Shown one piece after another: positions 52,635 to 61,765 of a stretch of 64,000 nucleotides of DNA. The translations under genes were made by a program, and so were the position numbers. Under the pieces are notes generated by a model. That model ran no database searches and was not told the DNA's origin. It saw only the letters and a program-made list of their open reading frames with translations. Source of the stretch: JBNKFV01 sp050289485 (GTDB lineage: Bacteria > Pseudomonadota > Gammaproteobacteria > Pseudomonadales > Cellvibrionaceae); assembly GCA_050289485.1 (NCBI GenBank), contig JBNKFV010000008.1, positions 1 to 64,000 of the forward strand. The letters run 5' to 3'. The first letter of the stretch is position 1. Each line of letters opens with the position of its first letter.

Positions 52635-54411
52635 CTTTAAGCTGATGACGGGTAAGGGGCGATAATAATTTGGGGTCGAGGTTATTGCTGGCTTTATGGC
52701 CGCTCAACACTTGTTTGTGCTGATTGTCGAGGCGGATGTTGGCAATAAACTCGTGGGCGTCACACAAATTATCGGCAGTTTCTGCGTGAAGCACTTTATG
52801 TTGTTTGAGTGCCCGCAGTCGGTCGAGAGTGTTGCAGGTGCGAATACCTTCAGAAAGACTGTAAAGCCTCGCAATATCAACGATGGGAATCGTACCGCGA
52901 TGTTTAAGGTCGAGCACTGAGTTATGGTCGCCATCACGCTCGAGTACAAAGGTTTTGAAAAAACCCAGCGGTGGCGAATGGGATAAGGCATTCTCGAGCA
53001 TACAGGCGAGAAAAATACTGTTATTTTTTACCCGCTCAAAAACGGCACTTTGCAGTTGTGAGAACAAGGTTTCATTGCCTGACAAGTTGCGCATGTCGTA
53101 AAAAATACTGGCATGCATCAAGGCTTTAGGTGAAGGTTCGGCAATCCAGTGGAAAAACTGCTTTTGCCACTGGCTCAAGCGCAAGCACCATTTTGGGTTC
53201 ATTGCCATCACTTCACCAGGGCAGTGGCGAATGCCGCAATGGTCGAGTCCGTCGCAGACAAATTTCGCCAGTGCCAGAAAATAGTTAATGTCACTATCTG
53301 TGGCACTGTCATCAAGCAGTAGGCCGTTATCTTGGTCTGAATTCAGCGTTTGTTCTTTGCGTCCCTGCGAACCAAATGCCAGCCAGGTAAAGGCGCAAGG
53401 CACACAGCCAAGGGTTTGTTGGCCGAGCAGGAGCAAACGTTGTGTAAGGCTGTCTGTCAGTGTGGTAATAATGCGGCCGATTTCTTCGGCATGCACGTCG
53501 GCAACAATCAGCTTTTCAATCAGCCCGGGGAATTTTTCTGATACTTCTTTCAGTTCATCAACGCCTTCGACGCGCTTGATTGCCTGAATTAAAAACAAGG
53601 GTTCGGAGTTACGTGAGCGAATTAAATCGCTGAGGCTGATGATGCCAACGGCTTTGCCATTGTCGGTAATAGGCAGGTGATGGATGTTGGCCGACATCAT
53701 GGTCAAATACGCTTGATGTACTGTATCTTTGGGCGACAAGGTGAGTGGTGGTGTACTCATCACGGATTTTACCGGTTTGGTTAAATCCAGTGCCGGGGCG
53801 ACAACACGCGTGCGCAAATCACGATCTGTAATCACGCCAAGTAAATGTTGCACGTCATCGCAAATTAATAACGATGATACCTTGCTGTTGGTCATGATGT
53901 TTGCAGCATGGGTAATACTCACCATGGGGCCTGCGGTGACAATATTGGTTTGCATGATTTGTTCGAGCTTTAGTGACAGCTCGATATCTCGTGACACGGA
54001 ATGGCTTTGGGTTTCTGCTCGGCGCCGGGTTTCGCGCGCAAAGAAAAAATCAAATTCAGCGTAGTGGTGACGCAAATGCGAGAAGTCGTCTTGTGAGATC
54101 AGGTAAACGAGTCCGTCTTCGAGCATGGTAAACTGGCGTGAGGAGTGGTCGCCGGTCAGCATGGGGCCATAGCCAAAACAACCGCCGTTACTTAAACGAT
54201 CTAATAGCAGCCCATTATGTGAACGAATTTCTACACTGCCACTGCGTATAACATGCAGGTGTGGTTTACCTTCATTAACGTTAACGGTTTCCCCGGCTTT
54301 GAAATAGGTAACAGCAATTCGCCCAGCAATTTTTTCAAGTGCCGAGGCATCGATTTGATTAAACGGTGGGTGCGCCGCGAGAAAATCGACAATGTCTTGA
54401 AAGTTGCTCAT
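52567..54411 (-). CDS. cNMP-binding / CBS-pair / DUF294 nucleotidyltransferase-like protein
   Basis: The 614-residue protein is built from a cyclic-nucleotide-binding domain (about 10-130), two CBS repeats (about 155-275), a DUF294 nucleotidyltransferase-like domain with FGSQGRKEQTLNSDQDNG (about 352-369; the GS...DxD core of GlnD-like enzymes) and a DUF294 C-terminal region. It may sense nucleotides or adenylate charge and modify a target. Its partner is the downstream exonuclease. In related bacteria such pairs often flank acetate-symporter (actP) and acs genes, as here. Confidence 0.9.
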   Translation of the reverse strand: MSNFQDIVDFLAAHPPFNQIDASALEKIAGRIAVTYFKAGETVNVNEGKPHLHVIRSGSVEIRSHNGLLLDRLSNGGCFGYGPMLTGDHSSRQFTMLEDGLVYLISQDDFSHLRHHYAEFDFFFARETRRRAETQSHSVSRDIELSLKLEQIMQTNIVTAGPMVSITHAANIMTNSKVSSLLICDDVQHLLGVITDRDLRTRVVAPALDLTKPVKSVMSTPPLTLSPKDTVHQAYLTMMSANIHHLPITDNGKAVGIISLSDLIRSRNSEPLFLIQAIKRVEGVDELKEVSEKFPGLIEKLIVADVHAEEIGRIITTLTDSLTQRLLLLGQQTLGCVPCAFTWLAFGSQGRKEQTLNSDQDNGLLLDDSATDSDINYFLALAKFVCDGLDHCGIRHCPGEVMAMNPKWCLRLSQWQKQFFHWIAEPSPKALMHASIFYDMRNLSGNETLFSQLQSAVFERVKNNSIFLACMLENALSHSPPLGFFKTFVLERDGDHNSVLDLKHRGTIPIVDIARLYSLSEGIRTCNTLDRLRALKQHKVLHAETADNLCDAHEFIANIRLDNQHKQVLSGHKASNNLDPKLLSPLTRHQLKDAFAAVQECQQAAKIRFGRGVL

Positions 54412-54522
54412 AAATAACCATGTTGTGACTATTATGGCTTACTTGCCTTAAGCAGCGCTTGGATAAACATCCTGAAATACCTGATGATGATAATCACTGT
54501 ATCACCGTATGTTTAGGTAGCA

Positions 54523-54993
54523 TTAAGGTGCATCTGTTTTTTTTAAAAACTCTGTTTCTGCTTCAGAAAAATACAGCACGCCACTCGATTTAATTGCTAT
54601 TTGCAGTGCATGAGCTTGCGCAATAGCATCAACGGGTATAGCAATAGTATTTGCGTTGGCAACACCCTCGGTCAGCGGCTTGCCATTATTGTCTACGAGT
54701 TTATAACGAATGCCGTCTAATGGAAATTCAGACGTAACGAAAAGGTACGTTTGCACTTGATTGTTGTCATAAGCTTGCAAGGCCAGGTTGACTTCAAAGT
54801 CGCCATTAACCAGCCCGCATTTACCACTGGCGTAGCGGCAGTTGGAGCGAGTGACCATGGGGAAGGATTCACCCGTTTTGGCAGTGATCGCTTCCGGTGA
54901 AACGATTCGGTCGACAACAACATAACTGATGACCGCGAGAACCGGTGCCACAAGCAAGGCGATAACGACATGTTTGTTAGTAAAAAACGACAT
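54523..54993 (-). CDS. Uncharacterised single-pass membrane protein
   Basis: The 156-residue protein has one N-terminal hydrophobic segment (VVIALLVAPVLAVISYVVV) and a periplasm-facing domain with a Cys pair (SNCRYASGKCG). I do not recognise the family. It lies between the symporter operon terminator and the DUF294 gene, all on the same strand, and is likely part of the acetate neighbourhood. Confidence 0.7.
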   Translation of the reverse strand: MSFFTNKHVVIALLVAPVLAVISYVVVDRIVSPEAITAKTGESFPMVTRSNCRYASGKCGLVNGDFEVNLALQAYDNNQVQTYLFVTSEFPLDGIRYKLVDNNGKPLTEGVANANTIAIPVDAIAQAHALQIAIKSSGVLYFSEAETEFLKKTDAP

Positions 54994-55062
54994 CGTACAT
55001 TTCCTGTTGTTATTGTTCTAATAGTAAACGAGTTTTATGTATTGCACTATTAACCCGGCAAT

Positions 55063-55091
55063 AAAAAAGGAGCAGGTAAAAACCTGCTCCT
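55063..55091 (-). terminator. Terminator of the DUF4212/SSS symporter operon
   Basis: GGAGCAGGT (55069-55077) and ACCTGCTCC (55082-55090) form a perfect 9-bp stem with an AAAA loop; six A (55063-55068) give the T-run on the minus strand, 29 bp after the symporter stop. Confidence 0.92.
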
Positions 55092-55119
55092 CAAGCACCC
55101 GTTGGGGACGGGTAAGAGA

Positions 55120-56850
55120 CTAATGGCCAACAGAGGCTCCTGCACCCGAGGGTATACGGATATGTTCTACCAGCTCACGAACTTCTTCGGGTGGCTCCGC
55201 AGTGACTCGGCTTACGGTCAGTGCGACGGCAAAGTTGATGATGGCACCTACCGCACCGAAGGCGTTTGGCTCAATACCCATAAACCAGTTTTCCTTCATG
55301 CTGCCGAGAAACTCTGTACCCGGAATAAACATGATGCCTTTGTGCTGGAACACGTAGAGCAGGGTAACGGCAATGCCCGATACCATACCGGCGATGGCGC
55401 CTTCTTTGTTCACACGGCTACTGAAGATACCCATCATCAATGCCGGGAAGATAGATGACGCTGCCAACCCAAACGCCAAGGCTACGGTACCTGCAGCAAA
55501 ATCGGGTGGGTTAAAGCCCAGGTAGCCCGCCACACCAATGGCACCTGCCATGGCCACACGGCTCGCCATTAACTCATTTTTCTCGCTGATATTGGGCATG
55601 AAAACGCCCTTGAGTAAGTCGTGCGAGATTGCCGAGGCAATGGCTAGCAACAAACCCGCTGCGGTCGACAATGCCGCTGCAAGCCCGCCTGCTGCTACCA
55701 GGGCGATAATCCAGTTTGGCAACTTGGCGATTTCTGGGTTGGCCAGCACCATGATGTCGCGGTCAATTTTCACCATTTCGTTGGTTTCTTTGTTCGCACT
55801 GTACTGAATCAAACCGTCGTTGTTTTTGTCTTCGAACTCTAACAGACCGGTTTTTTCCCAGTTTTTAAACCACTGTGGACGCTCGTCGTACTGCAAGTAC
55901 TGGCCCGGTTGTGGCTCAATAGTTTGCATCAGATTCAGGCGTGCCATGGCGGCAACGGCGGGTGCTGTGGTGTACAGAAGGGCGATAAATACCAGGGCCC
56001 AGCCAGCTGATGTGCGGGCATCTTTCACTTTAGGTACGGTGAAGAAGCGAATAATTACGTGGGGCAAGCCAGCGGTGCCAATCATCAGCGACATGGTGTA
56101 GGCAAACATATTTAAATAGCTTAACCGTGCACTGGTGGTGTATTGGTCGAAGCCGAGGTCGGTGACTACCTGATCGAGCTTGTCCAGCAAGAAGGTGTCT
56201 GTACCCACCAAAGTAGAGCCTACCCCCAACTGTGGAATTGGGTTGCCAGTCAAGTTAAGTGAAATGAATATGGCTGGAACGGTGTAGGCCAGAATCAGTA
56301 CACAGTACTGGGCAATTTGCGTATAGGTAATGCCCTTCATACCACCCATAACGGCGTAGATGAATACAATTGCCATGCCGACGAGAAGGCCAACGTTGTA
56401 GTCCACTTCCAGAAAGCGTGAGAATGCCACGCCAACACCTTTCATCTGACCAATAACGTAGGTAACTGAGGCCAGAATCAGGCAGATTACTGCTACAATA
56501 CGGGCTGATTTAGAGTAGAACCGATCACCAATAAACTCGGGTACTGTGAATTTGCCGAATTTGCGTAGGTAGGGTGCCAACAGTAGGGCCAATAGTACGA
56601 AGCCGCCTGTCCAGCCCATCAGAAATACCGAGCCGCCGTAACCGAGGAACGCAATGAGGCCCGCCATGCCGATAAACGATGCGGCCGACATCCAGTCGGC
56701 GGCTGTGGCCATACCGTTGGCTATCGGGTGAATGCCGCCGCCAGCCACGTAAAACTCGCTGGTAGACCCGGCCCGCGCCCATACGGCGATGCCGATGTAC
56801 AGCGCAAAGGTAAAGCCAACGACGATATAGGTTAAAGTTTGTAGATCCAT
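55120..56850 (-). CDS. Sodium/solute symporter, large subunit (ActP-like, DUF4212-linked)
   Basis: The 576-residue membrane protein has about 13-14 helices and SSS motifs: ADWMSAASFIGMAGLIAFLGYGG, GQMKGVGVAFSRFLEV and GGMKGITYTQIAQY. It differs from E. coli ActP by a large polar insert (about residues 310-375, with KNWEKTGLLEFEDKNNDG, an EF-hand-like acidic loop). Paired with DUF4212 it belongs to the VC_2705-type carriers of acetate and related short carboxylates. The small-subunit gene ends 9 nt upstream. Confidence 0.9.
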   Translation of the reverse strand: MDLQTLTYIVVGFTFALYIGIAVWARAGSTSEFYVAGGGIHPIANGMATAADWMSAASFIGMAGLIAFLGYGGSVFLMGWTGGFVLLALLLAPYLRKFGKFTVPEFIGDRFYSKSARIVAVICLILASVTYVIGQMKGVGVAFSRFLEVDYNVGLLVGMAIVFIYAVMGGMKGITYTQIAQYCVLILAYTVPAIFISLNLTGNPIPQLGVGSTLVGTDTFLLDKLDQVVTDLGFDQYTTSARLSYLNMFAYTMSLMIGTAGLPHVIIRFFTVPKVKDARTSAGWALVFIALLYTTAPAVAAMARLNLMQTIEPQPGQYLQYDERPQWFKNWEKTGLLEFEDKNNDGLIQYSANKETNEMVKIDRDIMVLANPEIAKLPNWIIALVAAGGLAAALSTAAGLLLAIASAISHDLLKGVFMPNISEKNELMASRVAMAGAIGVAGYLGFNPPDFAAGTVALAFGLAASSIFPALMMGIFSSRVNKEGAIAGMVSGIAVTLLYVFQHKGIMFIPGTEFLGSMKENWFMGIEPNAFGAVGAIINFAVALTVSRVTAEPPEEVRELVEHIRIPSGAGASVGH

Positions 56851-56859
56851 GGTTGTCTC

Positions 56860-57141
56860 CTATTCGTCGTCCAAGCCGTATTTGCGCTCCAGGCGAGCCA
56901 TTTTGCGGGAATATACGTAGATCAAGGCGATGAACACGTAAATGGAGCCCTGCTGCGCAAACCAGAAGCCCAGTTTGAAGCCGCCTATTTGAATGTGGTT
57001 GAGCTGTTCGACAAAGATGATTCCGCAACCGAAGGATACGACAAACCATACGATCAATAAGGGCCAAATGATGCGCAGGTTCTCCTTCCAGTAGCTACCG
57101 TTGCTGTTATTGTTAGGGGCTGACACGGTGACCTCCTTCAT
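56860..57141 (-). CDS. Symporter small subunit, DUF4212
   Basis: The 93-residue protein has two membrane helices (about 28-47 and 60-79) and the DUF4212 sequence YWKENLRIIWPLLIVWFVVS. It is the small partner of the SSS carrier downstream. The divergent sensor-kinase gene begins 159 bp away, and a GTCTAA site lies in the gap. Confidence 0.9.
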   Translation of the reverse strand: MKEVTVSAPNNNSNGSYWKENLRIIWPLLIVWFVVSFGCGIIFVEQLNHIQIGGFKLGFWFAQQGSIYVFIALIYVYSRKMARLERKYGLDDE

Positions 57142-57219
57142 AGTAGGAATAGATTGGAGCTTATGGTTATTGGTAGGCTTACACTAACAACAAATGTGCG
57201 GTTTTGCCTCACGACTTTG

Positions 57220-57233
57220 GTCTAAACGTAGAC
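57220..57233. promoter_or_regulatory. GTCT-N6-AGAC site between symporter and kinase genes
   Basis: GTCTAAACGTAGAC contains the hexamer GTCTAA and a dyad with GTCT/AGAC arms. It lies about 80 bp from each divergent start. Similar GTCTAA words occur at 61434-61439, 63811-63816 and (reverse) 63751-63756, all in gaps of the acetate module. Confidence 0.4.
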
Positions 57234-57300
57234 GAAGGTCGAAGGCGTTATAATCATTCCGTATCACTACCAATAACAAACGCATACTACAGGGTACGCT

Positions 57301-60300
57301 ATGTCTATTACGCTGCTGGCCGTAGTTTTAGTGGCCTATTTGTCGTTACTGTTCTGGATAGCCAGCCGCGGCGACAAACAGCAGTTTGTAGAGCACAGCT
57401 GGACTCGTCACCCCATGGTATACGCTATGGCACTTGGGGTTTACTGCACTTCGTGGACGTTCTACGGCTTGGTGGGCACGGCTGCCAACAAAGGCTGGGC
57501 ATTTGCGCCTATTCTGCTGGGGCCTTTTTTACTGTTTGTGTTTGGACAGCCGCTACTGCAGCGTGTGGCTGGCTTGTGCCGGCAGGAAAACGTACGCAGT
57601 ATTGCTGATTTTCTCGCTTCGCGTTATGGCAAACGTCGGGGTATTGCTACCAGTGTAACCCTGATTGTTTTCTTCGCGACCATTCCCTATATCGCCCTGC
57701 AGATCAAAGCCGTTACCGACGCATTCTTGTTGATTGCTAATGCGGAGCACTTTAGTGCGGAAGAGATGGCCTTGATCACCTCGGTTGCTATGGTCGTGTT
57801 TGCATTGCTGTTTGGTATTAAACGCTTGGATGTTTCGGGTTATCACGCGGGCTTGATGAGTGCAATTGCTTTCGAGTCTGTGGTTAAACTGGTTGCGTTC
57901 ATAATTGTCGCTGGCTTTGCGTTTGTGTTGGTAGGGGCGGATTTTGCCAACCAGTCTACATTAACCGCTTGGCAGGCTTTTGCTTCTCCCACCATTGATC
58001 TGCGCTTTGTTGTTGAGGCCGCTATTTCGGCAGCTGCCATTTTGTGCCTGCCGCGCATGTTTCAAGTGACGTTCGTTGAGCATTTGTCTCCCCAGCACTT
58101 GAAAACGGCTCGCGTAGTTTTTCCTTTGTACCTCGTTTTAATGGCACTGTGTCTGGTCACGATTGCGGCTGCCGGCAATGCATTTTTTGCCGATACGCAA
58201 ATTAACGCACCCGCGGATACCTACGTGTTGGCGTTGCCGCTTGCGAATGACCAACATTGGGTTGCCTTGCTGGTATTTCTCGGCGGTTTTTCGGCGGCTA
58301 CCGCCATGATTCTGGTGGCTACGGTCACCTTGAGCCATATGCTTAGTAACGATGTTATTTTGCCCTTGCTGATTCGTCACAAACAAAGCCGGTCTGTGGT
58401 TGCGCCGGATTACTCCCGTGGTTTGATTTTGGCGCGGCGGATTACCGTGGTCGTGGTGGTAGCAATGGCCTATATTTATCAGCGTGCGTTAGCGGGTAAC
58501 GCTGCGCTCACCGACATTGGTTTGATTGCATTTGCACTGGTGGTACAGCTGTTTCCGTCATTGATGTTTGGCGTCTATTCGCGCACGGGTAGTGCCTACG
58601 CTGCTTATGGTGGGCTGGTGTCGGGCTGTCTGGTGTGGTTTGTCGCTTTGATGGTGCCACTACTTGTTGAGAGTGGTGCAATGGCACCATCGGTACTGGA
58701 AGAGGGGGTTGCGGGTATAGCCTGGTTGCGGCCAGAGCATTTGTTCGGGTTTGAGTTTTCTGATGCTTACACGCGTGGCGTTGTCATTAGTCTGACTATA
58801 AACGCGCTGTGTTACTGGCTGTGTTCGCGGTTGGCCGAGCCTCAGTTGGCAGATCGTATTCAGGCCAAAGCGTTTGTGAATCAAAGCCGTGCCGAACCTA
58901 CGGCTAACACCAAACATTTGGCGTTTCGGCTCAATGATTTGCGTGTGTTGCTGAACCAGTTTTTGGGTGAATCGGCTACCAATATGTTGATTAATCGGCA
59001 TCACGATGTAGCTGATGGCCAGGAGGTAAATCCATCGTTACTCGATGCTGCCGAACACGCCTTGGCGGGTATTGTGGGAGTGGCATCGGCGCGGGCCATG
59101 CTGGCAACGTTGTCTACCGGGCATCATCTGGGTGTAGAAGATGTGGTTAATATTTTTGAAGAAACCACCAAAGCACTGCAGTTTAATCAGGATATGATCG
59201 TGGCCTCGTTCGAGACCATTTCGTCGGCTATCAGCGTGGTAAATTCGGACCTTAACCTGGTGTCGTGGAACCGGCGTTATGAGGAGATGTTCGACTACCC
59301 GAAAGGTATGTTGAGGGTGGGTATTCCCGTAGAAGAACTGGTGCGTTTTAATTTTTCTCGTGGTTTATTGGGGCCTGGTTCGGCAGATGATCATGTGCAG
59401 CGGCGAATAGGCCACTTGCATTCGGGTAAATCATATCGGGTTGTACGTAGTCATGGTCGCGGTGTTATTGAAATTAAAGGTAATCCGTTGCCCAATGGTG
59501 GTTACGTGACTACCTACGACGACATCAGTGAGTTTATTGATGCGCAGGAGAAGCTGGAGCAGTCCAATCTTTATCTGGAACAACGGGTAAAAGAGCGCAC
59601 CGCAGCGTTGGAAATTGCTCAGCGCGCTGCAGAAGAAGCCAATCGCGGTAAATCACGGTTTCTTGCGCTGGCCAGTCACGACATTCTGCAGCCGCTGAAT
59701 GCGGCCAATCTTTACACTAGCGTATTGTTAGAGGAGGCCGAAAAAAGCCACGCCGAAAACTACGAGACGATCAGGCACTTAAGTGCAGCCATTCAATCCA
59801 GCGAAAGCATTATTTCTACGCTGCTGGAAATTGCCAAGCTTGATACCGGTGTGCTGACAACGGAATTGGCATCGGTGTCTCTCAACAATCTGCTCGGTGC
59901 GCTGGTGAATGAATATCGAGTGCAGCTGCATGAAGAGGTTGAGCTGACTTACGTCGCTACCAGTTTGTATGTAATGACCGACTCCCGTTACCTGCGCCGA
60001 ATTTTGCAAAACTTTTTATCCAATGCTGTGAAGTTTACTGGACACGGAAAAATTCTGGTGGGTTGCCGGCGACATGGAGAGGAGGTGGAGATCTGTGTGT
60101 TGGATACTGGCCCGGGGATACATTCCGATGAACAACAGCAGATTTTTTCCGACTTTTATCGCTCAGCAAGTCAGCATAATGTGCAGGGGTTGGGGTTAGG
60201 GCTTGCCATTGCTACACGGTTTTCACGATTGCTGGGGCATCGTATTCAAAGCCGTAGTCAGTTGGGGAAGGGCAGTTGTTTTTCTGTCACTGTGCCTATA

Positions 60301-60744
60301 GCCGCCAAACCCGATGTGTCGGCGCCGATAACGCCTAACAACGTTATCGGTTCGTTTATGGTAGATCGCTCGATATTTTATGTAGACGATGATGTAGTCA
60401 ATATTCATGCCATGGAAACACTGCTGCAAAATTGGGGCTGCCAGCTAGAGAGTGCCAATGCAACGGTGGAGGCAATAGAGATGTGTGAAGAAGCACCGGA
60501 TAAGGTGCCAGATTTGCTGATAATGGATTTACAGTTAGATCAGAGCAACAACGGTATTCAATTGGCGAACAAACTGCATGCTATCTGGCAACGCAAAGTG
60601 CCCACATTAATTGTGTCTGCATCGCAAGACCAAGATTTGCCAGCACTAGCGGCTGCGCACAACTTTGAATTTTTACGTAAGCCTATTAAGCCGGGTAAAC
60701 TGCGAGCTATTCTCGAACAATTACTCAAACGTGTGGAAAGTTGA
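57301..60744 (+). CDS. crbS: SSS-domain hybrid sensor histidine kinase, CrbS-like
   Basis: The 1147-residue protein has an N-terminal sodium/solute-symporter domain with about 13 helices (1-500), a linker/STAC-like region (about 540-610), a PAS domain (about 630-745), a short coiled coil, HisKA with His793 in ASHDILQPLNA, HATPase_c (NFLSNAVKFTG, DTGPGI, GLGLGLAIATRF) and a C-terminal receiver with Asp1076 (LIMDLQLDQ). This is the layout of CrbS, which with CrbR controls acs in Vibrio cholerae and Pseudomonas. It may both transport and sense a carboxylate. It is divergent from the DUF4212 operon and nearly touches crbR (20 bp, convergent). Confidence 0.9.
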   Translation: MSITLLAVVLVAYLSLLFWIASRGDKQQFVEHSWTRHPMVYAMALGVYCTSWTFYGLVGTAANKGWAFAPILLGPFLLFVFGQPLLQRVAGLCRQENVRSIADFLASRYGKRRGIATSVTLIVFFATIPYIALQIKAVTDAFLLIANAEHFSAEEMALITSVAMVVFALLFGIKRLDVSGYHAGLMSAIAFESVVKLVAFIIVAGFAFVLVGADFANQSTLTAWQAFASPTIDLRFVVEAAISAAAILCLPRMFQVTFVEHLSPQHLKTARVVFPLYLVLMALCLVTIAAAGNAFFADTQINAPADTYVLALPLANDQHWVALLVFLGGFSAATAMILVATVTLSHMLSNDVILPLLIRHKQSRSVVAPDYSRGLILARRITVVVVVAMAYIYQRALAGNAALTDIGLIAFALVVQLFPSLMFGVYSRTGSAYAAYGGLVSGCLVWFVALMVPLLVESGAMAPSVLEEGVAGIAWLRPEHLFGFEFSDAYTRGVVISLTINALCYWLCSRLAEPQLADRIQAKAFVNQSRAEPTANTKHLAFRLNDLRVLLNQFLGESATNMLINRHHDVADGQEVNPSLLDAAEHALAGIVGVASARAMLATLSTGHHLGVEDVVNIFEETTKALQFNQDMIVASFETISSAISVVNSDLNLVSWNRRYEEMFDYPKGMLRVGIPVEELVRFNFSRGLLGPGSADDHVQRRIGHLHSGKSYRVVRSHGRGVIEIKGNPLPNGGYVTTYDDISEFIDAQEKLEQSNLYLEQRVKERTAALEIAQRAAEEANRGKSRFLALASHDILQPLNAANLYTSVLLEEAEKSHAENYETIRHLSAAIQSSESIISTLLEIAKLDTGVLTTELASVSLNNLLGALVNEYRVQLHEEVELTYVATSLYVMTDSRYLRRILQNFLSNAVKFTGHGKILVGCRRHGEEVEICVLDTGPGIHSDEQQQIFSDFYRSASQHNVQGLGLGLAIATRFSRLLGHRIQSRSQLGKGSCFSVTVPIAAKPDVSAPITPNNVIGSFMVDRSIFYVDDDVVNIHAMETLLQNWGCQLESANATVEAIEMCEEAPDKVPDLLIMDLQLDQSNNGIQLANKLHAIWQRKVPTLIVSASQDQDLPALAAAHNFEFLRKPIKPGKLRAILEQLLKRVES

Positions 60745-60764
60745 GTAGAGACGTGAAGTGAGTG

Positions 60765-61424
60765 TTAGTGCGAGTACTTTTCTGCTGCGGTATCCAGAGC
60801 CATTTTGTTCAGCTCAATGACTGCTTGCGTACGATTGCTGACACCAAGCTTACGAAATATCGAGGTAATATGGGCTTTTATTGTGGCTTCTGTCACGCCA
60901 AGTTCATAACCGATTTGTTTGTTTAGCCAGCCTTCTTTGAGAAAACATAACACCTTGTATTGTTGTGGTGTAAGCGATGCTATCTTAGCGGCAATCGTAC
61001 GCTCTTCACTGCTAACAGGGTGTAGGTGAGCGCGGTAAGATTCGGGTACCCATCGGTTGCCTGCCAGAATATTGTCGATTGCCTCGAACATATCGTCTTG
61101 GCTGAGTGATTTGGTGATATAGCCTAATGCACCATGCCCCATAGCGCGGTTAACAATGGCCTGCTCTTCACTGGCTGACACAATCGCGATAGGAACACTC
61201 GGATACTGCTCGCGAATATTCACCAGACCAAATAAATCCTGGCTGCCAGGCATATGTAAATCAAGCAGCAGCAGGTCGATATCGTCCTGATTTTGTAAAG
61301 CCTGCAGGGTTTCCTCCAGATCGTTAGACTGGGTAATACTGGCATCGGGATAATGTTTGCTGATCACTTGCATCAGTGCAGTGCGAAACAGCGGGTGGTC
61401 GTCGGCAATATGAAAATGATACAT
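60765..61424 (-). CDS. crbR: LuxR-family response regulator, CrbR-like
   Basis: The 219-residue protein has a receiver domain with Asp55 (LLLLDLHMPG) and a C-terminal LuxR/FixJ HTH (LTPQQYKVLCFLKEGWLNKQ... EATIKAHITSIFRKLGVSNR). It is the likely partner of the adjacent CrbS-like kinase and the activator of acs and the symporter genes. It is convergent with the kinase gene, and its own start is preceded by a dyad and the structured element at 61536-61703. Confidence 0.88.
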   Translation of the reverse strand: MYHFHIADDHPLFRTALMQVISKHYPDASITQSNDLEETLQALQNQDDIDLLLLDLHMPGSQDLFGLVNIREQYPSVPIAIVSASEEQAIVNRAMGHGALGYITKSLSQDDMFEAIDNILAGNRWVPESYRAHLHPVSSEERTIAAKIASLTPQQYKVLCFLKEGWLNKQIGYELGVTEATIKAHITSIFRKLGVSNRTQAVIELNKMALDTAAEKYSH

Positions 61425-61437
61425 AGACTGGTCGTCT
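61425..61437. promoter_or_regulatory. AGAC-N5-GTCT site at the crbR start
   Basis: AGAC (61425-61428) and GTCT (61434-61437, within GTCTAAA) flank the 5' untranslated region immediately before the regulator ATG at 61424. It could allow autorepression. Confidence 0.3.
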
Positions 61438-61478
61438 AAACCCTTTATGGTTTTATCTTGATGACAGGCTGTGATAGG

Positions 61479-61504
61479 TGAATAAACCTTACATCAATTA
61501 TTCA
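61479..61504. promoter_or_regulatory. TGAATAA/TTATTCA dyad before crbR
   Basis: TGAATAA (61479-61485) and TTATTCA (61498-61504) are perfect; with flanks (TAGG/CTTA) 10 of 11 pairs match. It lies 55-80 bp before the crbR start. Confidence 0.35.
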
Positions 61505-61535
61505 CTTAAGACCAGATTTGGCGATGTTGCAAAAA

Positions 61536-61703
61536 ACAACGACAAAGCCGCCATTAACCGCAGGCCAATGTAAGCCTTGGAAATACAAGAGGTTTCGTTA
61601 AATTCCGCGGGTATTTCCAAGGCGTGCAACAAAATAGATAAGGAGATCTATTTTGTTGCCGGGTCAATAATGTCAACAGGTCCCAGCAAGGCTTTGTCGT
61701 TGT
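61536..61703. repeat. 168-bp element with perfect terminal inverted repeats and two internal hairpins
   Basis: The 14-base ends ACAACGACAAAGCC (61536-61549) and GGCTTTGTCGTTGT (61690-61703) are perfect inverted repeats. Inside, GCCTTGGAAATAC (61574-61586) pairs perfectly with 61611-61623, and GCAACAAAATAGAT (61626-61639) pairs perfectly with 61646-61659 around AAGGAG. There is no ORF. It fills most of the 341-bp acs-crbR gap. No convincing target duplication flanks it. It could be a small non-autonomous mobile element, a multi-hairpin RNA, or an acs 3' processing site. Confidence 0.8.
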
Positions 61704-61765
61704 AACGGCAGAAAAAAGCTTAAACCAGCTCTAAAAACTTCATCCCTGAATGATTCAGAACTACC

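Noticed and set aside
61536..61703. Target-site duplication around the inverted-repeat element
   Set aside because: Flanks share only AA and similar A-rich words; no convincing direct repeat, so a transposition origin is not shown.
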